Part shown: positions 7,846 through 13,938 of the stretch, in pieces | Layout: the number at the start of each line of letters is the position of its first letter | How positions within the stretch are numbered: position 1 is the stretch's first letter | Source: an uncultured Lachnospiraceae bacterium | Lineage (GTDB): Bacteria; Bacillota_A; Clostridia; Lachnospirales; Lachnospiraceae | Length of the DNA stretch: 13,938 nucleotides | Assembly (NCBI GenBank): GCA_902795835.1 | Contig: CADBNA010000150.1 | Span: 1 to 13,938, forward strand | Reading direction: 5' to 3' | The notes under the pieces: model-generated | What the model was told of the DNA's origin: nothing | Database searches by the model: none | What the model saw: only the letters and a program-made list of their open reading frames with translations | Translations under genes and position numbers: made by a program

Positions 7846-7859
7846 CTGCGTGGAAAACA

Positions 7860-7888
7860 ATTATACGGTATGGTTTGTATGCGGACAA
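7860..7888 (-). promoter_or_regulatory. Sigma-A type promoter of the peptide importer operon
   Basis: Read on the minus strand, the -35 box is TTGTCC (7883-7888) and the -10 box is a perfect TATAAT (7860-7865), separated by exactly 17 bases. Transcription should start near 7852, giving a leader of about 36 bases before the ATG at 7816. It lies in the 107-base gap after the flavin reductase gene, so the five importer genes can be expressed on their own. Confidence 0.8.
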
Positions 7889-7923
7889 GTTTCTGCAAAA
7901 GTGTCTGTTCTGATCCCGGATTA

Positions 7924-8439
7924 TCAGGATTCAATCAGATATGAGGCGACAATTTCCCCGAAGTATGCGATATGGTCATCCGGCTCTGCAGAGTAGAACT
8001 GCCCCTGTATTTCCTCAGGCAGTCCGGATGAATCCTGTTCCTGCCGGTAAAGAACACGACACTCCAGTGTCAGCGGAAACTCCTGTATCGCAGGTACGGA
8101 TACGACCTCCGACGGCACCGGCGTAAGACCTGCTTCCCGGATCTTGTCCATGTCTCTGCCGCTTTTCGAACCGCAGATGGAAAATGCCTCTCTGCTGTAC
8201 CCGTTGACAGGGATATTTACCGTAAATTCAGGATTCCGGTCCAGCAGTTCCCGGGTAAATCTGCTCTTGCGCACATAGACCACAAATACCTGCCTGTTCC
8301 AGATTCTGCCCGTGTGGCCCCAGCCGATCACCATGCTGTTGACCTTGTCTCCGGCCTTCGTCGTCAGAAATACGCCTTTTTTCAGAGCCTGTGCAATGCT
8401 GTTCGCACATTCCGCCGGTTCCATTTTCTTTCTGTTCAT
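7924..8439 (-). CDS. Flavin reductase-like FMN-binding protein
   Basis: The protein (171 residues) fits the small flavin reductase domain family (PF01613 style), which binds FMN or a related flavin in a split-barrel fold, usually as a dimer in the cytoplasm. Supporting stretches are GVFLTTKAGDKVNSMVIGWG at 22-41, where NSM and WG line the flavin site, then IWNRQVFVVYVRKSRFT at 46-62, EFTVNIP at 71-77, and the C-terminal pattern HIAYFGEIVASYL at 156-168. Such proteins either reduce free flavin with NAD(P)H or act as flavoprotein oxidoreductases; which one applies here cannot be seen. No signal peptide is present. The ATG at 8439 has AGGAG about nine bases upstream. It sits between two other units with 77 bases before it and 107 after it, so it may be transcribed alone. 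No neighbour suggests a dedicated electron partner. Confidence 0.85.
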   Translation of the reverse strand: MNRKKMEPAECANSIAQALKKGVFLTTKAGDKVNSMVIGWGHTGRIWNRQVFVVYVRKSRFTRELLDRNPEFTVNIPVNGYSREAFSICGSKSGRDMDKIREAGLTPVPSEVVSVPAIQEFPLTLECRVLYRQEQDSSGLPEEIQGQFYSAEPDDHIAYFGEIVASYLIES

Positions 8440-8489
8440 TTTCTCTTCTCCTGTAATTCACACTATGATTCTGTTGCCAAAAGCAGATA

Positions 8490-8514
8490 AAGGCTGTTCC
8501 TGCAGACAGGCCTT
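8490..8514 (-). terminator. Possible terminator after the patatin-like gene
   Basis: Directly after the TAG stop at 8517-8519, the minus strand folds as AAGGC(C)TGT, a loop of eight bases, then ACAGCCTT: eight base pairs with one bulged base. The bases that follow (TATCTGCTTTTGG) are only partly T-rich, so it may be a weak terminator. Confidence 0.5.
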
Positions 8515-8516
8515 CA

Positions 8517-9299
8517 CTACGTGCGTCCAACCGAGAACTTGCGGATTGCATCCCGGTATCCCATCTCCATGTTCTCTTCGATCTTTTTTCTGTCAAACGC
8601 CAGAATTCCTCCCAGATCTCCGGAAGGAGTCAGGTACAGGACATTGGCCCGGCCCGCATATTCCGGGTGCTGCGGCTTCTGGTGGAGATCCACCACGATC
8701 AGTTCCGAAGCCCCCATCGAAACAGCCAGCTTAACCGGAAGGTTGTCGCTGTACATCCCGTCAATATAGTATTCTCCCTGAATCTGGTGCATTGGGAACA
8801 CCGGATACACCGATGAGGAAGCGATGATATAGTCTTTCATCAGTCCCTGCGGTATCTCTGCTTTGGCAAGAGCAAAAGTCTTTCGGTCACGGGCGCGCAC
8901 GGTCACCAGACCGTAATCCACTCCGGAAGAGCGAACCATTTCTTCATCGATATGGTTTTCTACAAAATCCGGAAACGGCGAGTTGTCCACAGCGCCGTCG
9001 ATCAGTTTTTTCCGGCGGACATCCATCGGCTGAAAAAACGTCTCGGCAATCGTGCGAAGAATACTCTTCTCCTCAGGGGGAGGAGCCATCAGATCTTCCA
9101 TCACCATATTGCGCCAGATTTGTTCCGCCTTTTCATAATCGCCCATCGCCATCAGCGCGCCGTTGATGGAGCCGATGGATGTGCCGGTTACGATCTGATA
9201 ATCCACGGACAGTTCCCTGAGAGCCCGCCACACCCCTATCTCATAGGCGCCCTTTGTTCCGCCGCCGCTTAAGACGACAGCCCTTTTTCCGTTTTTCAT
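8517..9299 (-). CDS. Patatin-like phospholipase family protein
   Basis: This is a serine lipid acyl hydrolase of the patatin/RssA-like type (260 residues). All catalytic features are visible: the oxyanion loop SGGGTKG at 11-17, the nucleophile motif GTSIG at 39-43 with Ser41, and the dyad aspartate in DGMYSDNLPV with Asp180-Gly181. The block ASSSVYPVFP at 160-169 before it matches the family. The enzyme should cleave fatty acyl groups from phospholipids or other lipids. No signal peptide or membrane helix is present, so it probably works in the cytoplasm at the inner membrane face. Its ATG at 9299 shares a base with the stop of the HdeD-like gene (TGATG), and GGAGGGGAG at 9306-9314 lies six bases upstream, so translation is coupled. 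It is last of a three-gene set with a membrane protein and an MFS transporter. The true lipid substrate is unknown. Confidence 0.93.
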   Translation of the reverse strand: MKNGKRAVVLSGGGTKGAYEIGVWRALRELSVDYQIVTGTSIGSINGALMAMGDYEKAEQIWRNMVMEDLMAPPPEEKSILRTIAETFFQPMDVRRKKLIDGAVDNSPFPDFVENHIDEEMVRSSGVDYGLVTVRARDRKTFALAKAEIPQGLMKDYIIASSSVYPVFPMHQIQGEYYIDGMYSDNLPVKLAVSMGASELIVVDLHQKPQHPEYAGRANVLYLTPSGDLGGILAFDRKKIEENMEMGYRDAIRKFSVGRT

Positions 9300-9850
9300 C
9301 AGTCACTCCCCTCCAGCGCTCCGGCAGATCTGGCCATCCATATGAGCCGTACTCCCGAAACAATCAGTTCGGCCACAATCCAGATCCAAACGGCAAATGC
9401 CGCAATCACCGGAAAAACAAGGCCCAGAATGCCGACCAGTATCATGACGGTTCCCAATACCATGGACGAGACCGACCCGGGAGCCTGAATGCCGAGATCT
9501 GCGGAAGTCATCGCCTTCCGGTACATGATGGCGCCCAGGATCTCCAGCACGCCCTCCGCAAGCAGCCAGACAGACAGGCTGATCAGCAGAATATGAATGG
9601 CAAAGATTCCAGACTGTCTCCCTATCAGGATAAACAGCCCGAATGCAATTGCGGCAAACATGCCAATCAGCGTCCACACACTGTCGGCCCCTGCTTTTTT
9701 CCTCTCACTCCACCGGAAAAACTCGCCGGCACCATAGATAAGAAGTCCGATGCCGGAAAGTATGACCGGCAGCTCTCTGTCGCAGATGCAGAGAAGTCCG
9801 AGCAGAATGGAAACAGCTCCCATGAGTACATACAGAATTTTTTTGTTCAC
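9299..9850 (-). CDS. HdeD/DUF308-like membrane protein
   Basis: A small integral membrane protein (183 residues) with about six hydrophobic helices, near 5-23, 27-45, 58-77, 83-108, 127-147 and 149-172. The three-hairpin pattern, each with a GxxxLxxG-like turn (for example ILLGLLCI near 15 and ILVGILGLVFP near 137-147), is typical of the HdeD/DUF308 family. The E. coli member HdeD is linked to acid resistance, but most relatives have no known activity. The start is taken as GTG at 9850, which gives the expected MNKK positive N-terminus; the upstream AGAAAGAGAG is a weak ribosome site, so an ATG nine codons in is possible. The gene follows the MFS gene by 32 bases and overlaps the lipase start by one base. 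Linkage to a lipase hints at a role in membrane upkeep, which is inference. Confidence 0.8.
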   Translation of the reverse strand: MNKKILYVLMGAVSILLGLLCICDRELPVILSGIGLLIYGAGEFFRWSERKKAGADSVWTLIGMFAAIAFGLFILIGRQSGIFAIHILLISLSVWLLAEGVLEILGAIMYRKAMTSADLGIQAPGSVSSMVLGTVMILVGILGLVFPVIAAFAVWIWIVAELIVSGVRLIWMARSAGALEGSD

Positions 9851-9882
9851 GTTCTGTCTCTCTTTCTTAAATAATAAAAGCG

Positions 9883-11043
9883 TCAGGGGCTGACATCTCT
9901 GATCAGCTTTTCATGCATGAAAAGCATCAGAGTCAGAAGCAGCAGCAGGTACAGCGGGAACAGGGAAACAGAAAGACGCTGCGCAATGACTCCGAATAAC
10001 GGCGGCATCAGGCAGGTACCTATATACGCGCTTGCCATCTGTACCCCGATAATTGCCTGTGACCGGTCCGCTCCGAAGTGGCGCGGAGTGGAATGGATCA
10101 GGCACGGGTAAACAGGGGCACAGCCCAAACCGATCATGACCAGGCCGGTCAGAGCAAAAGCCTGTCCGAATGGCAGCAGTATTACCAGTATTCCTGCCGC
10201 AATCACGGCCTGTCCAAGGCGCACCATCCGGACGTCGTCCAGTATCATGGTAATGAATCCGCTGATTGCCCTGCCGGCAGTGATCCCCAGGAAAAAGAGG
10301 CTGGCAAAGGACGCGGCTGCATCAGCAGAAACACCTTTCTGCAAAGTCAGATAGCTGCTGGCCCATAATCCTGTTGTCTGTTCCACACTGCAATAGCAGA
10401 AAAAGCAGACCATGGTCGCTTTCGCCCCAGGAATGCCGAGAACCTCCCCAAGATGCAGCGGTTTTGAAGATCTTTCCGGTCCCGTGTCAGTGCGTTTCTG
10501 TCCCTTCCACAGCGGCAGACTGAATACCAGCACTGCCGTCAGTACAAACTGCAGGATGGCGATTATCAGATACCCGCGGTTCCATCTCATGCCGCCCGTC
10601 AGGACAAACCCCATGATATAAGGTCCCAGAGTCGCGCCGATACCCCAGAAGCAGTGGAGCCAGCTCATGTGCCGGCTCTTATAATGCAGCGCGACATAAT
10701 TGTTCAGTGACGCATCCACGCTGCCTGCGCCCAGTCCATACGGTACAGCCCACAGGCACAGCATCCAGAAGGAATGGCTGCAAGAAAAGCCCAGCAGTGC
10801 CGCCGCAGTCATAAAAACGCTGATCGCCGTGACCTTTCCGGTTCCGAGTTTTCGCGTCAGCCGGTCGCTCTGAAGACTCGAAACAATGGTTCCAAAGGCA
10901 ATGATCATGGATACCATTCCCGCCCAGGACACCGGCACCCCCAGTTCCGGATACATGGTCGGCCACGCGGCACCCAGCAAAGAATCCGGAAGCCCCAGGC
11001 TGATGAAAGAAATATAGATAATGACCAGAAGAAGATGAACCAT
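9883..11043 (-). CDS. MFS transporter
   Basis: A major facilitator superfamily permease (386 residues) with about 12 hydrophobic segments in two halves joined by a charged loop near 176-200 (KGQKRTDTGPERSSKP). The start ISLGLPDSLLGAAWPTMY (13-30) and the cytoplasmic loop with SDRLTRKLG (59-67, a motif A variant after helix 2) match a group common in Clostridia, distantly like fucose/sugar permeases of the FucP type. The substrate cannot be inferred. The ATG at 11043 has AAAAGG five bases upstream and GGGAG further away. It is first of three genes with the HdeD-like protein and the lipase, 71 bases after the fructosamine kinase gene. I see no convincing promoter in that gap, so read-through from the kinase gene is possible. 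No motif points to drug export rather than sugar uptake. Confidence 0.88.
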   Translation of the reverse strand: MVHLLLVIIYISFISLGLPDSLLGAAWPTMYPELGVPVSWAGMVSMIIAFGTIVSSLQSDRLTRKLGTGKVTAISVFMTAAALLGFSCSHSFWMLCLWAVPYGLGAGSVDASLNNYVALHYKSRHMSWLHCFWGIGATLGPYIMGFVLTGGMRWNRGYLIIAILQFVLTAVLVFSLPLWKGQKRTDTGPERSSKPLHLGEVLGIPGAKATMVCFFCYCSVEQTTGLWASSYLTLQKGVSADAAASFASLFFLGITAGRAISGFITMILDDVRMVRLGQAVIAAGILVILLPFGQAFALTGLVMIGLGCAPVYPCLIHSTPRHFGADRSQAIIGVQMASAYIGTCLMPPLFGVIAQRLSVSLFPLYLLLLLTLMLFMHEKLIRDVSP

Positions 11044-11113
11044 TCGTGCCTTTTCTCCCGTTACTTATGAAATCCGAATTCCCGACTCTGGAAATCTCTC
11101 TGCTTTCGTCTGC

Positions 11114-12010
11114 TTATCCCGCATATTTCTTCAGTATCCGTCTCACAGAAGACAGATAAGAAGCCCCGAACATGTTTAGGTGGTTCAGCAGCTGATACAG
11201 ATTGTACAGGTCACGTCTGTCTTTGTATCCCGCCTCCAGCGGATTTTCCTCTTCATATGCGTGGTAGAAGCCGCGTGCGAATCCGCCAAACAGTTCTGAC
11301 ATCGCCAGATCTACTTCCGGATGCCCATAGTATACAGCCGGGTCTATCAGCCAGGCGCTGCAGCCTTTTCCCGGCATTACATTGCCCGACCACAGATCAC
11401 CATGCACCAGGGCTGGATGCTCCGGTTCAACGAGAAAATCATCCAGATGACCCAGCAGATACTCTGTCCGCCTTCTGTCATCTCTGTCGAAATACTGGTC
11501 AGCATCTCTGAACTGCGGCGCCAGTCTGCAATCCCTGAAGAACTGCACCCAGCTGACACGCCTTGTGTTGAACTGTCTTCTCGCGCCAATATAGTTATCC
11601 TGCTCCCAGCCGAAAGCAGATCCCCCTTCAGGCAGTGTTCTGTGCATTCGGGCCAGACTCCTGCCGAGTTCTTCCCAGTACTTTCCGGATGGATTTTCAC
11701 TCTCAATGTACTCCAGAAGCAGAAAAGCGATACCCTCCGGATCCGTGCCGATGCCCATCACTTCAGGTACATGGACGGTTCCTGTCTTCCATATGGCCGC
11801 CAGTCCTTTTGCCTCTGCAGAAAAATTGTCATAGGAACGCACCGAATTGGATTTCATGAACAGAGTGGTTCCGTCATCCAGTATGAGTGCACTGGCTTCG
11901 TTGATGTCGCCGCCGGAGACATAGCGGCGTCCCGAGATGTGACGGTCCGGGCCGAACAGATCATGAATGGCTTCATCCAGAGTTTTATATGAATGGACCA
12001 GATGATGCAT
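11114..12010 (-). CDS. Fructosamine kinase family protein
   Basis: This is a kinase-like fold protein (298 residues, the usual length of about 290) of the fructosamine-3-kinase family (PF03881 style). Bacterial members phosphorylate Amadori products or ribulosamines formed when sugars react with amines, and the product then breaks down to free the amine. Visible elements are the Gly-containing start SGGDINEAS at 32-40, the ATP-contacting Lys53 in FMKSN, the hinge region LLLEYIE at 97-103, the catalytic loop HGDLWSGN at 203-210 with Asp205, and the metal-binding DPA at 223-225 followed by GHPEVDLAM. All key residues are present, so it should be active. The ATG at 12010 has AAAGGA about ten bases upstream, a modest site. 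It stands 137 bases after the EamA gene and 71 before the MFS gene. Its natural substrate may be a glycated small amine; an aminoglycoside-type kinase is less likely, given the HGDLWSGN loop. Confidence 0.9.
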   Translation of the reverse strand: MHHLVHSYKTLDEAIHDLFGPDRHISGRRYVSGGDINEASALILDDGTTLFMKSNSVRSYDNFSAEAKGLAAIWKTGTVHVPEVMGIGTDPEGIAFLLLEYIESENPSGKYWEELGRSLARMHRTLPEGGSAFGWEQDNYIGARRQFNTRRVSWVQFFRDCRLAPQFRDADQYFDRDDRRRTEYLLGHLDDFLVEPEHPALVHGDLWSGNVMPGKGCSAWLIDPAVYYGHPEVDLAMSELFGGFARGFYHAYEEENPLEAGYKDRRDLYNLYQLLNHLNMFGASYLSSVRRILKKYAG

Positions 12011-12147
12011 GGGTTATGATTCCTTTCCCGTTTTCCATAATGTATACTCCGACATGGTTTTTCCTTTGCTGATGATAACAAGATGACTCAGTCGCCAAAA
12101 GAAGATTACGGATTGTTCCGCCTGATCCGGCTTTTCAGAAAAATACT

Positions 12148-12561
12148 CTACAGTACCATCACCAACGTACCCACGCCAATCAGGATGCATCCGATCAGAG
12201 ACCTGACCGTAAACTCCTCATGGAGGAAAATGAAGGCTAACGCCAGTGTTATTACAACCGACAGCTTATCGATTGGGACGACTTTTGAGGCTTCCCCTAC
12301 CTGCAGGGCTTTATAGTAGCACAGCCATGATGCGCCTGTGGCAAGACCGGACAGGATCAGGAAAATCCAGCTTTTATGGTTGATGGATTTAATGCCTCCC
12401 TGCGTATTCGTCAGAAACACCATACCCCACGCCATAATGACAACGACCACCGTGCGGACAGCCGTGGCCAGGCTGGAATTTACGCCTTCAATGCCAATCT
12501 TGGCGAGAATGGATGTTAGTGCTGCAAAAACCGCTGAGCCAAGCGCAAACCAGAACCACAT
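12148..12561 (-). CDS. Half-size EamA/DMT-family transporter
   Basis: A small membrane protein (137 residues) made of a single EamA domain with about five helices, near 2-21, 31-50, 65-84, 98-113 and 119-136. Hallmarks are ALTSILAKIGIEGVNSSLAT at 14-33, ATGASWLCYYKALQVGEAS at 74-92, the VVPIDKLSVV motif at 94-103, and FLHEEFT at 112-118. Most EamA proteins have two such domains; single-domain members of about 140 residues form the bacterial/archaeal transporter group of the drug/metabolite superfamily and must act as dimers. The start and stop are clean, so this is not a truncated gene. The ATG at 12561 has AAGGAG eight bases upstream. The gene is divergent from the small gene at 12738. The solute is unknown. 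Confidence 0.9.
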   Translation of the reverse strand: MWFWFALGSAVFAALTSILAKIGIEGVNSSLATAVRTVVVVIMAWGMVFLTNTQGGIKSINHKSWIFLILSGLATGASWLCYYKALQVGEASKVVPIDKLSVVITLALAFIFLHEEFTVRSLIGCILIGVGTLVMVL

Positions 12562-12647
12562 AAGTCTGACTCCTTCTGTTTACAGAAATTCATTGTCATT
12601 CAGAATATACATTGCGAGTGCCATCACATGCCCCTCTGTGCCATAAG

Positions 12648-12677
12648 TGTGACAAATCACATATTAAGATTGACACA
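12648..12677. promoter_or_regulatory. Inverted repeat between divergent genes, possible operator
   Basis: TGTGACAA (12648-12655) and TTGACACA (12670-12677) form an eight-base inverted repeat with one mismatch. A nested perfect repeat TGTGA-4-TCACA lies at 12648-12661. It sits in the 176-base gap between the EamA gene and the small plus-strand gene, where a shared regulator could bind. There is also a TTGACA at 12670-12675, but no matching -10 box at the right distance. Confidence 0.3.
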
Positions 12678-12737
12678 TGTTGAACCGCAAAACAACTGTT
12701 CAAAACAATTCATACAGACAAAAAGAAAGGATCCATC

Positions 12738-12962
12738 ATGAAAAATACACATACAACTGCTGCTGCTGCCAGAACATATACAACTGCCGATGCGATTGAA
12801 GACCTCAGAACAGCACAGATTGAGACCAGAAAATCGTTCATCCGGAATCTGAAAAAAACATGGAGCGAAATACAGGCCGCCTGGGATGAAGTAAACGATT
12901 ACAGGGCAAAACACCCGGACCAGTTCATCAACCGGGACTACCCGTTCATGATTATGATCTGA
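12738..12962 (+). CDS. Small hypothetical protein, 74 residues
   Basis: I do not recognise this protein. Support for a real gene is a strong ribosome site (GAAAGG at 12725-12730, seven bases before the ATG), a clean stop, and a protein-like composition. Residues 1-14 are rich in Ala and Thr. Residues 16-57 look like a continuous charged amphipathic helix (for example AIEDLRTAQIETRKSF, then LKKTWSEIQAAWDEV), which could pair with another helix. The end is short and hydrophobic (PFMIMI). There is no signal peptide, no transmembrane helix and no cysteine. It is divergent from the EamA transporter and faces the VanY-type gene. I found no clear -10 box for it. It could be a small adaptor or regulator, but nothing in the sequence proves a role. 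Confidence 0.6.
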   Translation: MKNTHTTAAAARTYTTADAIEDLRTAQIETRKSFIRNLKKTWSEIQAAWDEVNDYRAKHPDQFINRDYPFMIMI

Positions 12963-13065
12963 GCGGTTATTACTCTGCAGGTTCAGTAGATTGACCGTCC
13001 TCTCATGATGTCTGGATATGGATGTTATTCAGAATTATGCCTCGTCCCGAATGAGGAGTCTCTTC

Positions 13066-13938
13066 TCAGTATCCCCAGGTTACAATATCCCATCCGTCAT
13101 CATCTGTCCTGCCAAGCCACCACTGATAATCTTCGTACTCCATGTCCGGTTCCCATGCTCCGCCTTCTTTAGCCGGAGAATGGAAACTGCCAAGGAACTC
13201 CGCAGTCTGTGTATATCCTGCCTCTTCGTTCAGCGAATTCAGCCACTCGACGTTTTTCTCTGTATTGCACTCGTCACCGGCGTATCTCAGACTATGAAGT
13301 TCGCATCCTTCCCAGGCGGCAAAGCTGCACATAATCTGCACTGCAGCCTCCTCCAGTTCTTCCCGGCTGTACAAATCCGACTCGCCGTAATCGATAGCAA
13401 CATCCGTGTCTTTTGCAGCGCCTAAGTATGCCTCCAATGTCATGCCGGTATCCATAATTTTTCTGGCAGCATCCGCATCATCAATGTATCGGATGTGCCA
13501 CGGCTCATATCCATACCCGGTCACATGTTCTCTGCCTTTCAGATAGCGAAGAATAAACCCATATTCCGGAAGTTTCTCATGTATCTTTTCCCAGATTTCC
13601 GGATATTGAATCATTTCCTCGTTTTCCGTGACGTCTTTGCCGTCAATAATCAGATACAGGTCCAGCGCCAAACCCGTATGATGTTCAGAATATCCGGGCG
13701 CTGCCACCGTCTTCCTGGCGTAATCTGCCCCGTATTCCTTTGTGAAGTCATCCATTATTCTCTGCTGTTCCGCTACGCTCCTTCTGGCGGAATCCAGATC
13801 AACATATATGCCCTCTTTTTCAAGCGCCTCTTTTAATTCCAGATATCCGTCATATGCTTTTGTCTCGACCTCTACATCATCTCCGACAGAGTTCGTCATA
13901 TGGACGGTTTCCAGTGCATCCTCCCAGCCTTCAGGAAG
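13066..13938 (-). CDS. VanY-type D-alanyl-D-alanine carboxypeptidase with extra C-terminal domain (5' end outside the window)
   Basis: A zinc peptidase of the VanY/LAS family, which removes the last D-Ala from peptidoglycan stem peptides outside the cell. The gene is partial: the frame stays open through the right edge. The 13 residues before the ATG at 13899 (LPEGWEDALETVH) match the usual start of this domain, so that ATG is internal. Counting from that Met, the substrate-binding SARRSVAEQQ is at 37-46, the zinc ligands His73 and Asp80 lie in SEHHTGLALD (71-80), and Glu132 (catalytic) and His135 (zinc) lie in YEPWHIRY (131-138). All catalytic residues are intact. The VanY domain ends near 159 (MTLEAYLG). 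A second domain of about 115 residues follows, with WEGCELHSLRYAGDEC at 196-211, NVEWLNSL at 216-223 and a Trp-rich ending (DYQWWLGRTDDDGWDIVTWGY at 257-277 in two pieces: DYQWWLGRT and GWDIVTWGY). A signal peptide or lipobox is expected beyond the window. Not linked to van resistance genes here, so a wall-remodelling role is more likely than glycopeptide resistance. Confidence 0.9.
   Translation of the reverse strand, partial: LPEGWEDALETVHMTNSVGDDVEVETKAYDGYLELKEALEKEGIYVDLDSARRSVAEQQRIMDDFTKEYGADYARKTVAAPGYSEHHTGLALDLYLIIDGKDVTENEEMIQYPEIWEKIHEKLPEYGFILRYLKGREHVTGYGYEPWHIRYIDDADAARKIMDTGMTLEAYLGAAKDTDVAIDYGESDLYSREELEEAAVQIMCSFAAWEGCELHSLRYAGDECNTEKNVEWLNSLNEEAGYTQTAEFLGSFHSPAKEGGAWEPDMEYEDYQWWLGRTDDDGWDIVTWGY

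Noticed and set aside
6305..7996. Open frame of 563 codons on the plus strand, opposite the binding-protein gene
   Set aside because: It is antisense to a gene with clear family motifs, has no ribosome site or recognisable domain, and its composition (many His, Arg, Cys, Pro) is that of a shadow frame.
12109..12129. Hairpin CGGAT / ATCCG downstream of the EamA gene, followed by a T-rich stretch on the minus strand
   Set aside because: Only five base pairs with an 11-base loop; not enough for a confident terminator.
12648..12661. TGTGA...TCACA read as a CRP/FNR-type site
   Set aside because: The spacer is four bases rather than six, and E. coli-type CRP sites are not expected in Clostridia. 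Kept only as a generic inverted repeat.
13897..13899. ATG at 13899 as the start of the VanY-type protein
   Set aside because: The frame stays open to the window edge and the residues upstream (LPEGWEDALETVH) match the usual beginning of the VanY domain, so the true start lies outside.
13066..13938. Glycopeptide (vancomycin) resistance cluster
   Set aside because: VanY-type domains are widespread in ordinary wall metabolism, and no ligase, dehydrogenase, VanX or VanS/VanR gene is present in the window.

Overview
The window looks like chromosomal DNA of a Gram-positive Bacillota bacterium, most likely class Clostridia and probably Lachnospiraceae or a close relative. The reasons are strong GGAGG-type ribosome binding sites, intermediate base composition, sigma-A style promoters, a secreted repeat protein of a style common in gut Clostridia, and a VanY-type peptidase with a Cys/Trp-rich tail. 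This is an inference from gene style; there is no rRNA or marker gene to settle it. No tRNA, insertion sequence, CRISPR array, phage gene or attachment site is visible.

Layout. (1) 81-2265, plus strand: a well-formed extended -10 promoter and one gene for a large secreted modular protein, with calcium-loop-like motifs, a Pro-rich linker, an Ig-like segment, two tandem copies of a small beta-rich repeat and an acidic tail. (2) 2312-7888, minus strand: a complete five-gene ABC peptide importer in the classic order binding protein, two permeases, two ATPases, with its own promoter at 7860-7888. The genes are tightly packed, with one ATGA overlap. (3) 7924-8439, minus: a flavin reductase-like FMN protein. 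(4) 8517-11043, minus: a three-gene set of MFS transporter, HdeD-like membrane protein and patatin-like lipase; the last two overlap by one base and a hairpin follows the last stop. (5) 11114-12010, minus: a fructosamine-kinase family protein. (6) 12148-12561, minus: a half-size EamA/DMT transporter. (7) 12738-12962, plus: a small unrecognised protein of 74 residues, divergent from the EamA gene. (8) 13066 to the right edge, minus: a VanY-type D,D-carboxypeptidase with an extra C-terminal domain; its start lies beyond the window.

How they may work together. The importer brings short peptides or related solutes into the cell and is the one clear multi-protein system. The VanY-type enzyme could release D-alanine or peptide fragments from the wall, and the fructosamine kinase could act on glycated amines, but neither link to the importer is shown by the sequence. 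Everything from 2312 to 12561 lies on one strand, in at least three transcription units.

Novelty. I see no clearly new multi-gene system. The best leads are the modular secreted protein with its duplicated CxC-containing repeat, the C-terminal domain of the VanY protein, the orphan 74-residue protein, and a peptide-binding protein that lacks the lipoprotein cysteine expected in a Gram-positive cell. No stretch longer than 300 bases is without a gene.
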